From an uncultured Chloroflexota bacterium (GTDB lineage Bacteria; Chloroflexota; Chloroflexia; Chloroflexales; Roseiflexaceae): DNA of 14,152 nucleotides. Where the stretch lies: assembly GCA_903871975.1 (NCBI GenBank), contig CAIQIY010000686.1, forward strand, positions 1 through 14,152, given 5' to 3'. A model generated the notes under the pieces. That model ran no database searches and was not told where the DNA came from. It saw nothing but the letters and a program-made list of their open reading frames with translations. Of the stretch, positions 7,774 through 13,932 are shown one piece after another. How positions within the stretch are numbered: position 1 is the stretch's first letter; every line of letters begins with the position of its first letter. The position numbers and the translations under genes are program-made.

Positions 7774-8052
7774 TCGCGCCAGGTGCCCGCGAACCCTCGA
7801 AACCATGGTTCACCCCGCGCCTGCCACGCGGTGTTCCCAGCAATCCGCCCCCTCATCGCATCGCTCCCGCGGCACAGAACCGGAGTGCGGGCCCACGCCG
7901 GCGCACCACAGGGCTGGCGACGTCGCGGAGGGGAGCGGTAGCAGCCTTGTGTGCAGCCTCGCTGTAATCCGGCCGCTCGCTTGCCGCTGCTGTCGACCGC
8001 CGGCGCTTCCGGCTCTGACGTTGCATCAGCCCCAAAATCAACTCGGCCCTGC
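7774..8052. other. Intergenic stretch with no gene seen
   Basis: About 280 bp between the carotenoid gene and the GntR promoter. I see no gene with a start, ribosome site and plausible protein. It holds a 10 bp palindrome AACCATGGTT (7801-7810), a small GC hairpin GCCGG-CGCTT-CCGGC (7999-8013) and a weak bulged stem at 8011-8032 followed by CCCAAAATC. One of these stems might end the upstream operon, but none has a proper T-run. Confidence 0.5.
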
Positions 8053-8081
8053 TTGACATCGACGATGATTGATTATATAAG
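8053..8081 (+). promoter_or_regulatory. Strong sigma70-type promoter of the GntR-led operon
   Basis: TTGACA (8053-8058) is a perfect -35. A 17 bp spacer follows, then TATAAG (8076-8081), 5 of 6 to the consensus. The region from 8064 to 8090 is far more AT-rich than its surroundings. Transcription would start at about 8088-8089, at the first in-frame ATG of the regulator gene, so the mRNA may be leaderless. Confidence 0.8.
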
Positions 8082-8090
8082 ATGATTGAT
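8064..8090 (+). repeat. Two perfect direct repeats GATGATTGAT around the -10 box; likely operator
   Basis: GATGATTGAT occurs at 8064-8073 and again, identically, at 8081-8090, separated by TATATAA. The -10 box sits between the copies and the second copy runs to the likely transcription and translation start. The spacer region also holds the 8 bp palindrome TTATATAA (8073-8080). A protein bound here would block RNA polymerase, so autoregulation by the adjacent GntR protein is plausible. The usual FadR-type GTnnnAC half-sites are not evident. Confidence 0.5.
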
Positions 8091-8769
8091 GATGAGCAGT
8101 ACGGCAACCAGGGCGACGATGATACGCACCATCACCGACCAGGTAACCAACCGGTTGCGCGAATTGATCATCGCCGGCGAGTTGTTGCCAGACGCACGGA
8201 TCGACCAGAGCGAACTGGCGCGGCAGCTGGACGTGAGCGTCGTGCCGGTGCGCGAGGCGCTGGCGCGGCTGCAGTCGAGCGGGCTGGTGCGGCTCATGCC
8301 GCACCGCGGCGCGTTTGTGAGCGCGTTGTCGCTCGACGAGATGCTCGACATCTACCGCATGCGCGAAGTGCTCGAGGAGCAGGCGGCACGCGATGCAGCG
8401 CCGCAGATGCACGCTGCGGCGCTGGAAGCACTCGACGGGGCATTGGCAGCATGTGCGGCGAGCGCCAACAGCGGTGATGTCGCCGCATTTCTGGCGCACA
8501 CCCGCACGCTGCACTTCAGCATCTACCAGGTCACCGGGCGGCGCCTGCTGCTCCAGACGCTGCACCAGCTCTGGGATCAGAGCGAGCGCTACCGCCGGCT
8601 GCAGCTGCGTGTCGCACCCGAACGCATGGGTGAGGCAGCATTTGAGGACCGGGCGATCGTACAGGCGTGTCGGCGGCGCGATGGCGATTCGCTGGCGGCG
8701 CTGGTGCGCTACAAGGTGCATCAGACGACCGAGGGGTTGCGGCGCTGGATGCAGTCGGCCGCCGACTGA
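8089..8769 (+). CDS. GntR-family transcriptional regulator, FCD (FadR-like) subfamily
   Basis: A regulator of about 226 residues with an N-terminal winged helix: ELARQLDVSVVPVREALARLQ followed by SGLVRLMPHRGAFVSAL is the classic GntR DNA-binding signature. The C-terminal FCD ligand domain includes IYRMREVLEEQAARDA and HFSIYQVTGRRLL. FCD regulators usually repress an adjacent catabolic operon until a small organic acid or similar ligand binds. Of the usual metal ligands, H142 and H211 are present, but the Asp four residues before H142 appears to be T138, and the usual EH of the next helix is ED (D187). Start choice is open: ATG 8089 or 8092 would be leaderless from the predicted promoter, while ATG 8119 has a weak AGGG upstream and still keeps the whole domain. 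The next gene begins 9 nt after its stop. Confidence 0.92.
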   Translation: MMSSTATRATMIRTITDQVTNRLRELIIAGELLPDARIDQSELARQLDVSVVPVREALARLQSSGLVRLMPHRGAFVSALSLDEMLDIYRMREVLEEQAARDAAPQMHAAALEALDGALAACAASANSGDVAAFLAHTRTLHFSIYQVTGRRLLLQTLHQLWDQSERYRRLQLRVAPERMGEAAFEDRAIVQACRRRDGDSLAALVRYKVHQTTEGLRRWMQSAAD

Positions 8770-8774
8770 GGAGG
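8769..8774 (+). promoter_or_regulatory. Shine-Dalgarno fixing the start of solute-binding protein 1
   Basis: AGGAGG, a perfect anti-16S match, begins inside the GntR stop codon and lies 4 nt before the ATG at 8779. The GntR stop (8767-8769) is in the same frame, so the downstream protein cannot begin further upstream. This proves that it has no N-terminal signal peptide. Confidence 0.85.
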
Positions 8775-8778
8775 GACG

Positions 8779-9933
8779 ATGGCACAGATTCGATTGCGTG
8801 GCATCGCGTGGGATCACACGCGCGGCATGCTGCCGTTGCTGGCGACAGCCCAGCGCTATCGCGAGCTGCATCCGACGGTGCAGATCGAATGGCAGGCCCG
8901 TTCGCTGCAGGCGTTTGGTGATCAGCCGATCGAGCAGCTGGCCGGGCAATGTGACCTGCTGGTCATCGACCACCCGTTCGTCGGCTATGCTGCGCAACAT
9001 CCGGTGTTGCTGCCGCTCGACAGCTGGTTGCCGGCAGCATTTCTGGCCGACCAGGCGGCCAACAGCGTCGGCGCATCGTATGCGAGCTACGTGATGGGCG
9101 ATCACCTGTGGGCGCTGCCGATCGACGCTGCGACGCCGGTGAGCGCGTGGCGGCCCGACCTGCTCGAGGCGATCGGTGTCGCACCGCCAGCCAGCTGGAG
9201 CGACGTCGTGCATCTGGCGCGGCGGGGGCACGTGGCGCTCCCGGCGATCCCCATCGACAGCCTGATGCACGTCTTCATGCTGTGCACCGCGCTCGGCGCC
9301 GAGCTCGCCGCCGATCCTGCGGTGTTCGTGCCTCACGATCACGGCGTCACTGCGCTCGAGCTGCTGCGCGAGCTGGTCTGTGCCTGCGATCCGGCCTGCC
9401 TCGCGCGCAACCCGATCGCGACCTACGAGGCGCTCGCGACCGGCGACCAGCTGGCGTACTGCCCGTTCGCCTACGGCTACTCCAACTACGCGCGCGCCGG
9501 GTATGCGCAGCATCGCCTGCGCTTCGGCGGCCTCGTCACCCTCGACGATGGCACGCCCCTGCGCTCGACGCTCGGCGGCACCGGCCTGGCGATCGCCGCG
9601 ACGACCGCGTCGCGTGACGTCGCGCTCGACTACGCACGGTTCGTCGCCGACCCCGCCACCCAGCGCGGGATCTACGTCGCCGCGGGCGGCCAGCCCGGTC
9701 ATCGCAGTGCCTGGCTCGATCCCGCCGTCGATGCCTGGTGCGGCGGGTTCTTCGGTGACACGCTGGCGACGCTCGACGCAGCCCACGTGCGGCCGCGGTA
9801 TGCCGGGTACATGCACCTGCAGGACACCGCCGGCCCGCTGGTGCACCGCTACCTGTGCGACGGCGGCGACGCACGCAGCGTGCTCGCAGCCATCGACGTG
9901 CGCTATCGCGAATCGCGAGGACATCATGACTGA
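8779..9933 (+). CDS. Solute-binding-fold protein 1 (family 1 SBP-like), without signal peptide
   Basis: A 384-residue protein resembling extracellular solute-binding proteins of ABC importers. Its first residues already form the first beta strand (IRLRGIAWDHTRG), with H13 in the WDHTRG motif. Other landmarks are DLLVIDHP (D64, H65), IDAATPVSAWRPDLL, YCPFAYGYSNY and RSTLGGTGLAIA. There is no hydrophobic leader and no lipobox cysteine, and the in-frame stop 9 nt upstream excludes one, so it should stay in the cytoplasm. No permease or ATPase gene is in the window. I believe similar proteins occur beside CoA-transferases and MaoC hydratases in other genomes, but this is from memory. It may be a cytoplasmic ligand carrier, a sensor partner of the GntR protein, or an enzyme using the binding fold, as thiaminase I does. 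It overlaps the CoA-transferase gene by 8 nt. Confidence 0.85.
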   Translation: MAQIRLRGIAWDHTRGMLPLLATAQRYRELHPTVQIEWQARSLQAFGDQPIEQLAGQCDLLVIDHPFVGYAAQHPVLLPLDSWLPAAFLADQAANSVGASYASYVMGDHLWALPIDAATPVSAWRPDLLEAIGVAPPASWSDVVHLARRGHVALPAIPIDSLMHVFMLCTALGAELAADPAVFVPHDHGVTALELLRELVCACDPACLARNPIATYEALATGDQLAYCPFAYGYSNYARAGYAQHRLRFGGLVTLDDGTPLRSTLGGTGLAIAATTASRDVALDYARFVADPATQRGIYVAAGGQPGHRSAWLDPAVDAWCGGFFGDTLATLDAAHVRPRYAGYMHLQDTAGPLVHRYLCDGGDARSVLAAIDVRYRESRGHHD

Positions 9934-11104
9934 GCTGCCCGCCCCACTCGCCGGTTTGCTGGTCCTCGACTTCAGCCAGTTCCTCGCCGGGCCGTCGTGT
10001 GCCCTGCGCCTCGCCGACCTCGGCGCGCGCGTCATCAAGCTCGAACGCCCGGGCGTCGGCGATCTGGCGCGGCAGCTCTATATCAGCGATCTGGCGCTCG
10101 ATGGCGAGAGTACGCTGTTTCATTCGATCAACCGCAACAAACAGAGCATCGCCGTCGATCTGAAACAGCCGGACGACGTGGCCCGCGTGCGGCGCCTGAT
10201 CCGTCACGCCGATGTGCTGATCCAGAACTTCCGCCCCGGCGTGATGGCGCGCCTCGGCCTCGATGCCGCCACCGCCCTGACGCTCAATCCCCGCCTGGTG
10301 TATGCCAGCGTCACCGGTTATGGCGAAACGGGGCCGTGGCGTGATCGGCCGGGCCAGGACCTGCTGGCCCAGGCGAGTTCGGGGCTCACGTGGCTCAATG
10401 GCGATGCTGATCGCCCGCCACAGCCGTTCGGCCTGGCAGTCGCCGATCTGTTTGCCGGCGCGCATCTGACCCAGGGCATCCTGGCGTGTCTGGTGCGGCG
10501 CGGCATCACGGGCCAGGGTGGCCGCGTCGATGTCAGCCTGCTCGAATCGGTGCTCGACCTGCAGTTCGAAGTGCTGACGACGTATCTCAACGATGGTGGC
10601 CGCCCACCGCGACGCAGCGCCGTCAACAATGCCCACGCCTATCTGGCGGCCCCCTACGGCATCTATGCCACCGCCGACGGCTACCTCGCGCTCGCGATGG
10701 GCTCGGTCACGCAGCTCGGCGCGTTGCTCGATTGCCCGGCCCTGCTGGCGTATGCTGATCCCCGGCGCTGGTTCGACGAACGCGATGCCATCAAGCAGAT
10801 CCTCGCCACACACCTCGCCGGTGCACCCAGCGCCCATTGGCTGGCGCGCCTCGAGCCCGCCGACTACTGGTGCGCCGAGGTGCTCGACTGGTCGCGCCTC
10901 GTGGCCCATCCCGCATTCGCCAGCCTGCAGATGACCCAGCGCATCACCCGCTCGAGCGGGGGCAGTTTCGCCACCACCCGCTGCCCGATCCGCATCGATG
11001 GCGCGCTGCTGACGGCACCGCGCGGGTCGCCGGCCGTCGGCGAGCATACTGCCGGCATCATCGACGAGTTCGCCCTCGACGACACGACGGAGGACCAGGC
11101 ATGA
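9926..11104 (+). CDS. Class III CoA-transferase (CaiB/BaiF family)
   Basis: A 392-residue protein of CoA-transferase family III, which moves CoA between carboxylic acids through an aspartyl-CoA thioester and anhydrides. The N-terminal signature LAGLLVLDFSQFLAGPSC is followed by ADLGARVIKLERPGVGD and NRNKQSIAVDLK. NFRPGVMARLGL and VTGYGETGPW come next, and the probable catalytic aspartate is D174 in AVADLFAG. Length and motif order match Frc, CaiB and benzylsuccinate CoA-transferases; the acid used cannot be read from sequence. The start ATG at 9926 lies 4 nt after GAGGA (9917-9921). An open frame further upstream only shadows the preceding gene. The gene overlaps its upstream neighbour by 8 nt and the MaoC gene by 4 nt, so the three are translationally coupled. 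With MaoC it suggests activation of an unsaturated acid followed by hydration. Confidence 0.93.
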   Translation: MTELPAPLAGLLVLDFSQFLAGPSCALRLADLGARVIKLERPGVGDLARQLYISDLALDGESTLFHSINRNKQSIAVDLKQPDDVARVRRLIRHADVLIQNFRPGVMARLGLDAATALTLNPRLVYASVTGYGETGPWRDRPGQDLLAQASSGLTWLNGDADRPPQPFGLAVADLFAGAHLTQGILACLVRRGITGQGGRVDVSLLESVLDLQFEVLTTYLNDGGRPPRRSAVNNAHAYLAAPYGIYATADGYLALAMGSVTQLGALLDCPALLAYADPRRWFDERDAIKQILATHLAGAPSAHWLARLEPADYWCAEVLDWSRLVAHPAFASLQMTQRITRSSGGSFATTRCPIRIDGALLTAPRGSPAVGEHTAGIIDEFALDDTTEDQA

Positions 11105-11565
11105 TTCAGCCGTGTTTCTTCGAAGCCTATCGCATCGGCAGCGAACGCCGTACGGTCGGCCGTACGATCACCGAGGCTGATGTGGTGCTGCATGCCGGCC
11201 AGACCGGCGACTTCTACCCACATCACATGGACGCCGAGTGGTGTGCGACGCAGCCGTTCGGCCGACGCATCGCCCATGGCACGCTCATCCTCAGCGTCGC
11301 CATCGGCATGACGGCTGGCGCGATCAATCCGCATGCGATGTCGTACGGCTACGACGCGGTGCGCTTCGTGCGGCCGGTGTTCATCGGCGATACGATCACC
11401 GTGCGCGCCACGATCACCGAACAACGCGACCACCCACGCCGCCACGATCACGGCATCGTCGTCGAGGCCGTCGAGGTGACCAACCAGGCCGGCGCGGTCG
11501 TGCTGGCGTGCCAACATCTGTATCTGGTACAACGTCGCCCGGAACCAGCCGACGGGCCGGCCTGA
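11101..11565 (+). CDS. MaoC-like hydratase/dehydratase (hot-dog fold)
   Basis: A 154-residue single hot-dog protein of the MaoC / R-specific enoyl-CoA hydratase family, which adds or removes water across the double bond of an enoyl-CoA. The hydratase motif reads TGDFYPHHMDAEW, with likely catalytic D37 and H42, followed by FGRRIAHGTLILS. The family more often has N before the proline where this protein has FYP. DAVRFVRPVFIGDTITV is the typical second strand pair. The ATG at 11101 overlaps the CoA-transferase stop as ATGA, which fixes the start; the longer open frame upstream is a shadow of the CoA-transferase gene. Context points to hydration of the CoA ester made by its neighbour, comparable in outline to mesaconyl-CoA chemistry, but that substrate is not shown. 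The next gene follows after 13 nt. Confidence 0.92.
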   Translation: MIQPCFFEAYRIGSERRTVGRTITEADVVLHAGQTGDFYPHHMDAEWCATQPFGRRIAHGTLILSVAIGMTAGAINPHAMSYGYDAVRFVRPVFIGDTITVRATITEQRDHPRRHDHGIVVEAVEVTNQAGAVVLACQHLYLVQRRPEPADGPA

Positions 11566-11578
11566 CACGGAGGAAGCG

Positions 11579-12664
11579 ATGGATCCGATCGAGGTGTTGT
11601 CCCTCGACACTGAGCCACGGCGCCCGGCACGCACCGACTATGGCATCGGCATCGTCGGCTGCGGCGGCATCGTGAATGCCGCGCACCTGCCGGCGTACCG
11701 TGCCGCCGGGCTGACCATCGTCGGCTGTTTCGATGTCGACCCCGCGGCTGCCGAAGCGACCGCCGCCCGTTTCGCCATCCCGCGCGTGTATCCGTCACTC
11801 GATGCACTGCTGGCCGACGAGGCGGTCGCGATCGTCGACATCGCCGTGCCGGCCTGGCACCAGCGCGCCATCGCCGAACGCGCGCTGCTGGCGGGGAAGC
11901 ATCTGCTGTGCCAGAAGCCATTGGCCGAGACTCTCGACGATGCGCTGGCGATCGCCCACGCCGGCCGCCGCGCCGGCCGCCACGTGGCGGTCAACCAGCA
12001 GATGCGCTGGAGCGCCGGCATCGCTGCGGCACGTGGCCTGCTGCGCGATGGCCTGATCGGCACCCCTACCGATGTGCAGCTTCGCGTGTCGGTGGCGACG
12101 CCCTGGCATCTGTGGCCCTGGTTGCGCGATGCACCACGCCTCGATCTCATGTACCACAGCATCCATTACTTCGACAGCATCCGTGCGTGGCTCGGCGATC
12201 CACAGTGGGTGACCAGCCACCATGCACGCTTCCCCGATCAGCCCGAACGCGCCGAGACCAAAACGCTCACGGTGCTCGAGTACGAATCGGGCCTGCATGC
12301 GCTGGTGGCGGTGAATCATCACGATCACAGCGGCGCCAGCATCGCCGAGTTTCGCATCCTGGGCACCGCCGGCGCGATCGAGGGGACGATTGGTCTGCTG
12401 GCGGAGTATCCGCGCGCCCGGCCCGATACGCTGCGCTTCACGTCGCAACGCTTCGTGCCACACATGTGGCATGCGCCGACGCTCACGGGCCTCTGGTTGC
12501 CCGATGCGTTCGTCGGCCCGATGTATGGCCTGATGCAGGCGATTGACGGCGGATCGCCGCCCGAGACGGACGCACTGGATCATTGCCAGACGCTGCGCGT
12601 GGTCCATGCCGCCTATCGCTCGGCGGCCGAACGACGCAGCGTGGCGCTCACCGAACTGCCGTGA
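11579..12664 (+). CDS. Gfo/Idh/MocA-family NAD(P)-dependent oxidoreductase
   Basis: A 361-residue sugar- or inositol-type dehydrogenase. A short N-terminal extension of about 20 residues precedes the Rossmann fold YGIGIVGCGGIVNAAHLPAY, with G27, G29 and G30 of the dinucleotide loop; D at the end of the second strand (FDVD) suggests a preference for NAD. The family EKP motif is QKP here (Q112, K113, P114), keeping the catalytic lysine. The C-terminal domain has YHSIHYFDSIRAWLG, where H196 and D199 fit the catalytic His region. Known members oxidise or reduce a ring or chain hydroxyl of sugars, inositols and related polyols. A strong GGAGGAAG site precedes the ATG. The gene lies between the CoA-acid module and the second solute-binding protein, linking sugar chemistry with acid activation. 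The exact substrate is unknown. Confidence 0.92.
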   Translation: MDPIEVLSLDTEPRRPARTDYGIGIVGCGGIVNAAHLPAYRAAGLTIVGCFDVDPAAAEATAARFAIPRVYPSLDALLADEAVAIVDIAVPAWHQRAIAERALLAGKHLLCQKPLAETLDDALAIAHAGRRAGRHVAVNQQMRWSAGIAAARGLLRDGLIGTPTDVQLRVSVATPWHLWPWLRDAPRLDLMYHSIHYFDSIRAWLGDPQWVTSHHARFPDQPERAETKTLTVLEYESGLHALVAVNHHDHSGASIAEFRILGTAGAIEGTIGLLAEYPRARPDTLRFTSQRFVPHMWHAPTLTGLWLPDAFVGPMYGLMQAIDGGSPPETDALDHCQTLRVVHAAYRSAAERRSVALTELP

Positions 12665-12682
12665 CCGTCCGCCATGCCATGC

Positions 12683-12686
12683 CGGA
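12683..12686 (+). promoter_or_regulatory. Shine-Dalgarno favouring the ATG at 12694
   Basis: GGAG lies 7 nt before the ATG at 12694. An in-frame ATG at 12679 has no comparable site. Neither start, nor the longer frame open to 12583, supplies a hydrophobic leader. Confidence 0.6.
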
Positions 12687-12693
12687 GAATGCC

Positions 12694-13932
12694 ATGACGA
12701 CGCTGACTATCATGTATCGCTCGTTCGATGGGTTTGAGCGCGCCCTCGCGCAACAGACGGCCGACTTCGCCCGCAACGCGCCGGGCGTCACCTTCGCCTT
12801 CGCGCATGGCGGCCCCGAGGAGTTGTATCAGCAGATGGTCGCCGATGGTGGTGTGTTCGATGGCCGCGCCGACGTCATGCTGGTGCTCACCGATTGGTTG
12901 CCCGAATTGATCGCCCGCGGCGGCTTGCGGCCGCTCGATGCGTTCCTCGCCGCCGATCCGCCCGATGACTGGCCCCATGGCTGGAGCCCGTCGATGCTGA
13001 CGCTGCAGCGCGATGCTGCCGGCCATGTCTATGGGCTGCCCTACCACGATGGGCCCGAGATGTTCCACTATCGCGCCGATCTGTTCGCCGATCCCGCAGA
13101 ACAGGCAGCGTTTCGTGCCGCGACCGGCCACGACTTGCGCCCGCCCGCGACCTGGGACGAGTTCCTCGAGGTGGCGCGCTTCTTCACCCGGCCGGAGCAG
13201 GGACTCTATGGTGCGATCGTCGCTGGCCTCAATGATGGCCATAATACCGTCTATGACTTCATGATCCAACTCTGGAGCCGCGGTGGTCGCCTGCTCGATG
13301 ACCACGGTCGGCCGGCGTTCCACGATGCTGTAGGTCATGCGGCGTTGCAGTTTTATGTCGACCTTGTCACCACAGCCGGCGTCACGCCACCCGAGACATT
13401 CACGCTGGACAGCCTGGCGGCCGGCGAGGCATACGCTGCGGGCCGCGCGGCGATGATGCTCAACTGGGCCGGCTTCATGGCCGTCGCACAGTTGCCACCG
13501 AGCCGCATCATCGACCGCAGTCGGTGCGGGCCGATACCGCGTGGCAGCGGCGTCGGCGGTCGGCATGCCAGCCTGAACGTCTACTGGGTGCTGGCGATCT
13601 GTGCCGGCAGCCAGCAACCCGAGCTGGCATGGCGCTTCCTGCGCAACACCGCCAGCGCCGCGATGGACCGCATCACCTCGCTGTCGGGCGGCAGTGACGT
13701 CCGGCTGTCGACCTGGAACGACCCGGCGGTGCGGGCGCAGTTCCAGTACTACGAAACGATTGAGGAGGTCCATCGCGGCATCGACACCTTGCCGGCGATC
13801 CCGCAGTACCCGGCGATGAACGAGATACTGAACCGCATGGTCTGGCGCGCATCCCAGCGGCAGGCGAGCGTCGCCGACGCGCTCGCCGACGCCGCCGCGG
13901 ACGTGGCGGCCGTACTGGCGAGGGGCACGTGA
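12694..13932 (+). CDS. Solute-binding-fold protein 2 (sugar SBP-like), without signal peptide
   Basis: A 412-residue protein resembling family 1 sugar-binding proteins of ABC importers. It starts directly at the first strand (TTLTIMYRSFDGFERAL). Later landmarks are ADVMLVLTDWLPELI, GHVYGLPYHDGPEMFHYRADLF, PATWDEFLEVARFF, AAGRAAMMLNWAGFM and PELAWRFLRN; the hinge and cap layout looks normal for the family. No signal peptide or lipobox is present. Even the open frame back to 12583 adds only polar, Arg-rich residues, so a missed leader is unlikely. It differs clearly from solute-binding protein 1 in sequence and in the key motifs, so the pair is not a recent duplication. No transporter membrane subunit is visible. 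Its stop codon overlaps the following hydrolase gene by 1 nt (TGATG). A role in cytoplasmic ligand binding or in an enzyme reaction is inferred; export by an unusual route cannot be ruled out. Confidence 0.85.
   Translation: MTTLTIMYRSFDGFERALAQQTADFARNAPGVTFAFAHGGPEELYQQMVADGGVFDGRADVMLVLTDWLPELIARGGLRPLDAFLAADPPDDWPHGWSPSMLTLQRDAAGHVYGLPYHDGPEMFHYRADLFADPAEQAAFRAATGHDLRPPATWDEFLEVARFFTRPEQGLYGAIVAGLNDGHNTVYDFMIQLWSRGGRLLDDHGRPAFHDAVGHAALQFYVDLVTTAGVTPPETFTLDSLAAGEAYAAGRAAMMLNWAGFMAVAQLPPSRIIDRSRCGPIPRGSGVGGRHASLNVYWVLAICAGSQQPELAWRFLRNTASAAMDRITSLSGGSDVRLSTWNDPAVRAQFQYYETIEEVHRGIDTLPAIPQYPAMNEILNRMVWRASQRQASVADALADAAADVAAVLARGT

Noticed and set aside
7801..7810. 10 bp palindrome AACCATGGTT in the intergenic stretch
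   Set aside because: Too short, has no unpaired loop and no T-run, so it is neither a terminator nor a clear operator.
8061..8090. Classical FadR-type inverted repeat operator
   Set aside because: I looked for GTnnnAC-type half-sites around the promoter and found none; only direct repeats and an 8 bp TTATATAA palindrome are present.
8038..10038. Open frame of 666 codons on the minus strand opposite the GntR and first solute-binding genes
   Set aside because: The product is Arg/Gln/His-rich and crosses two clear gene boundaries and a strong promoter on the other strand; it is a codon-bias shadow.
9536..11047. Open frame of 503 codons on the minus strand opposite the CoA-transferase
   Set aside because: Antisense to a clear CaiB-family gene, low complexity, with no ribosome site or family motif seen.
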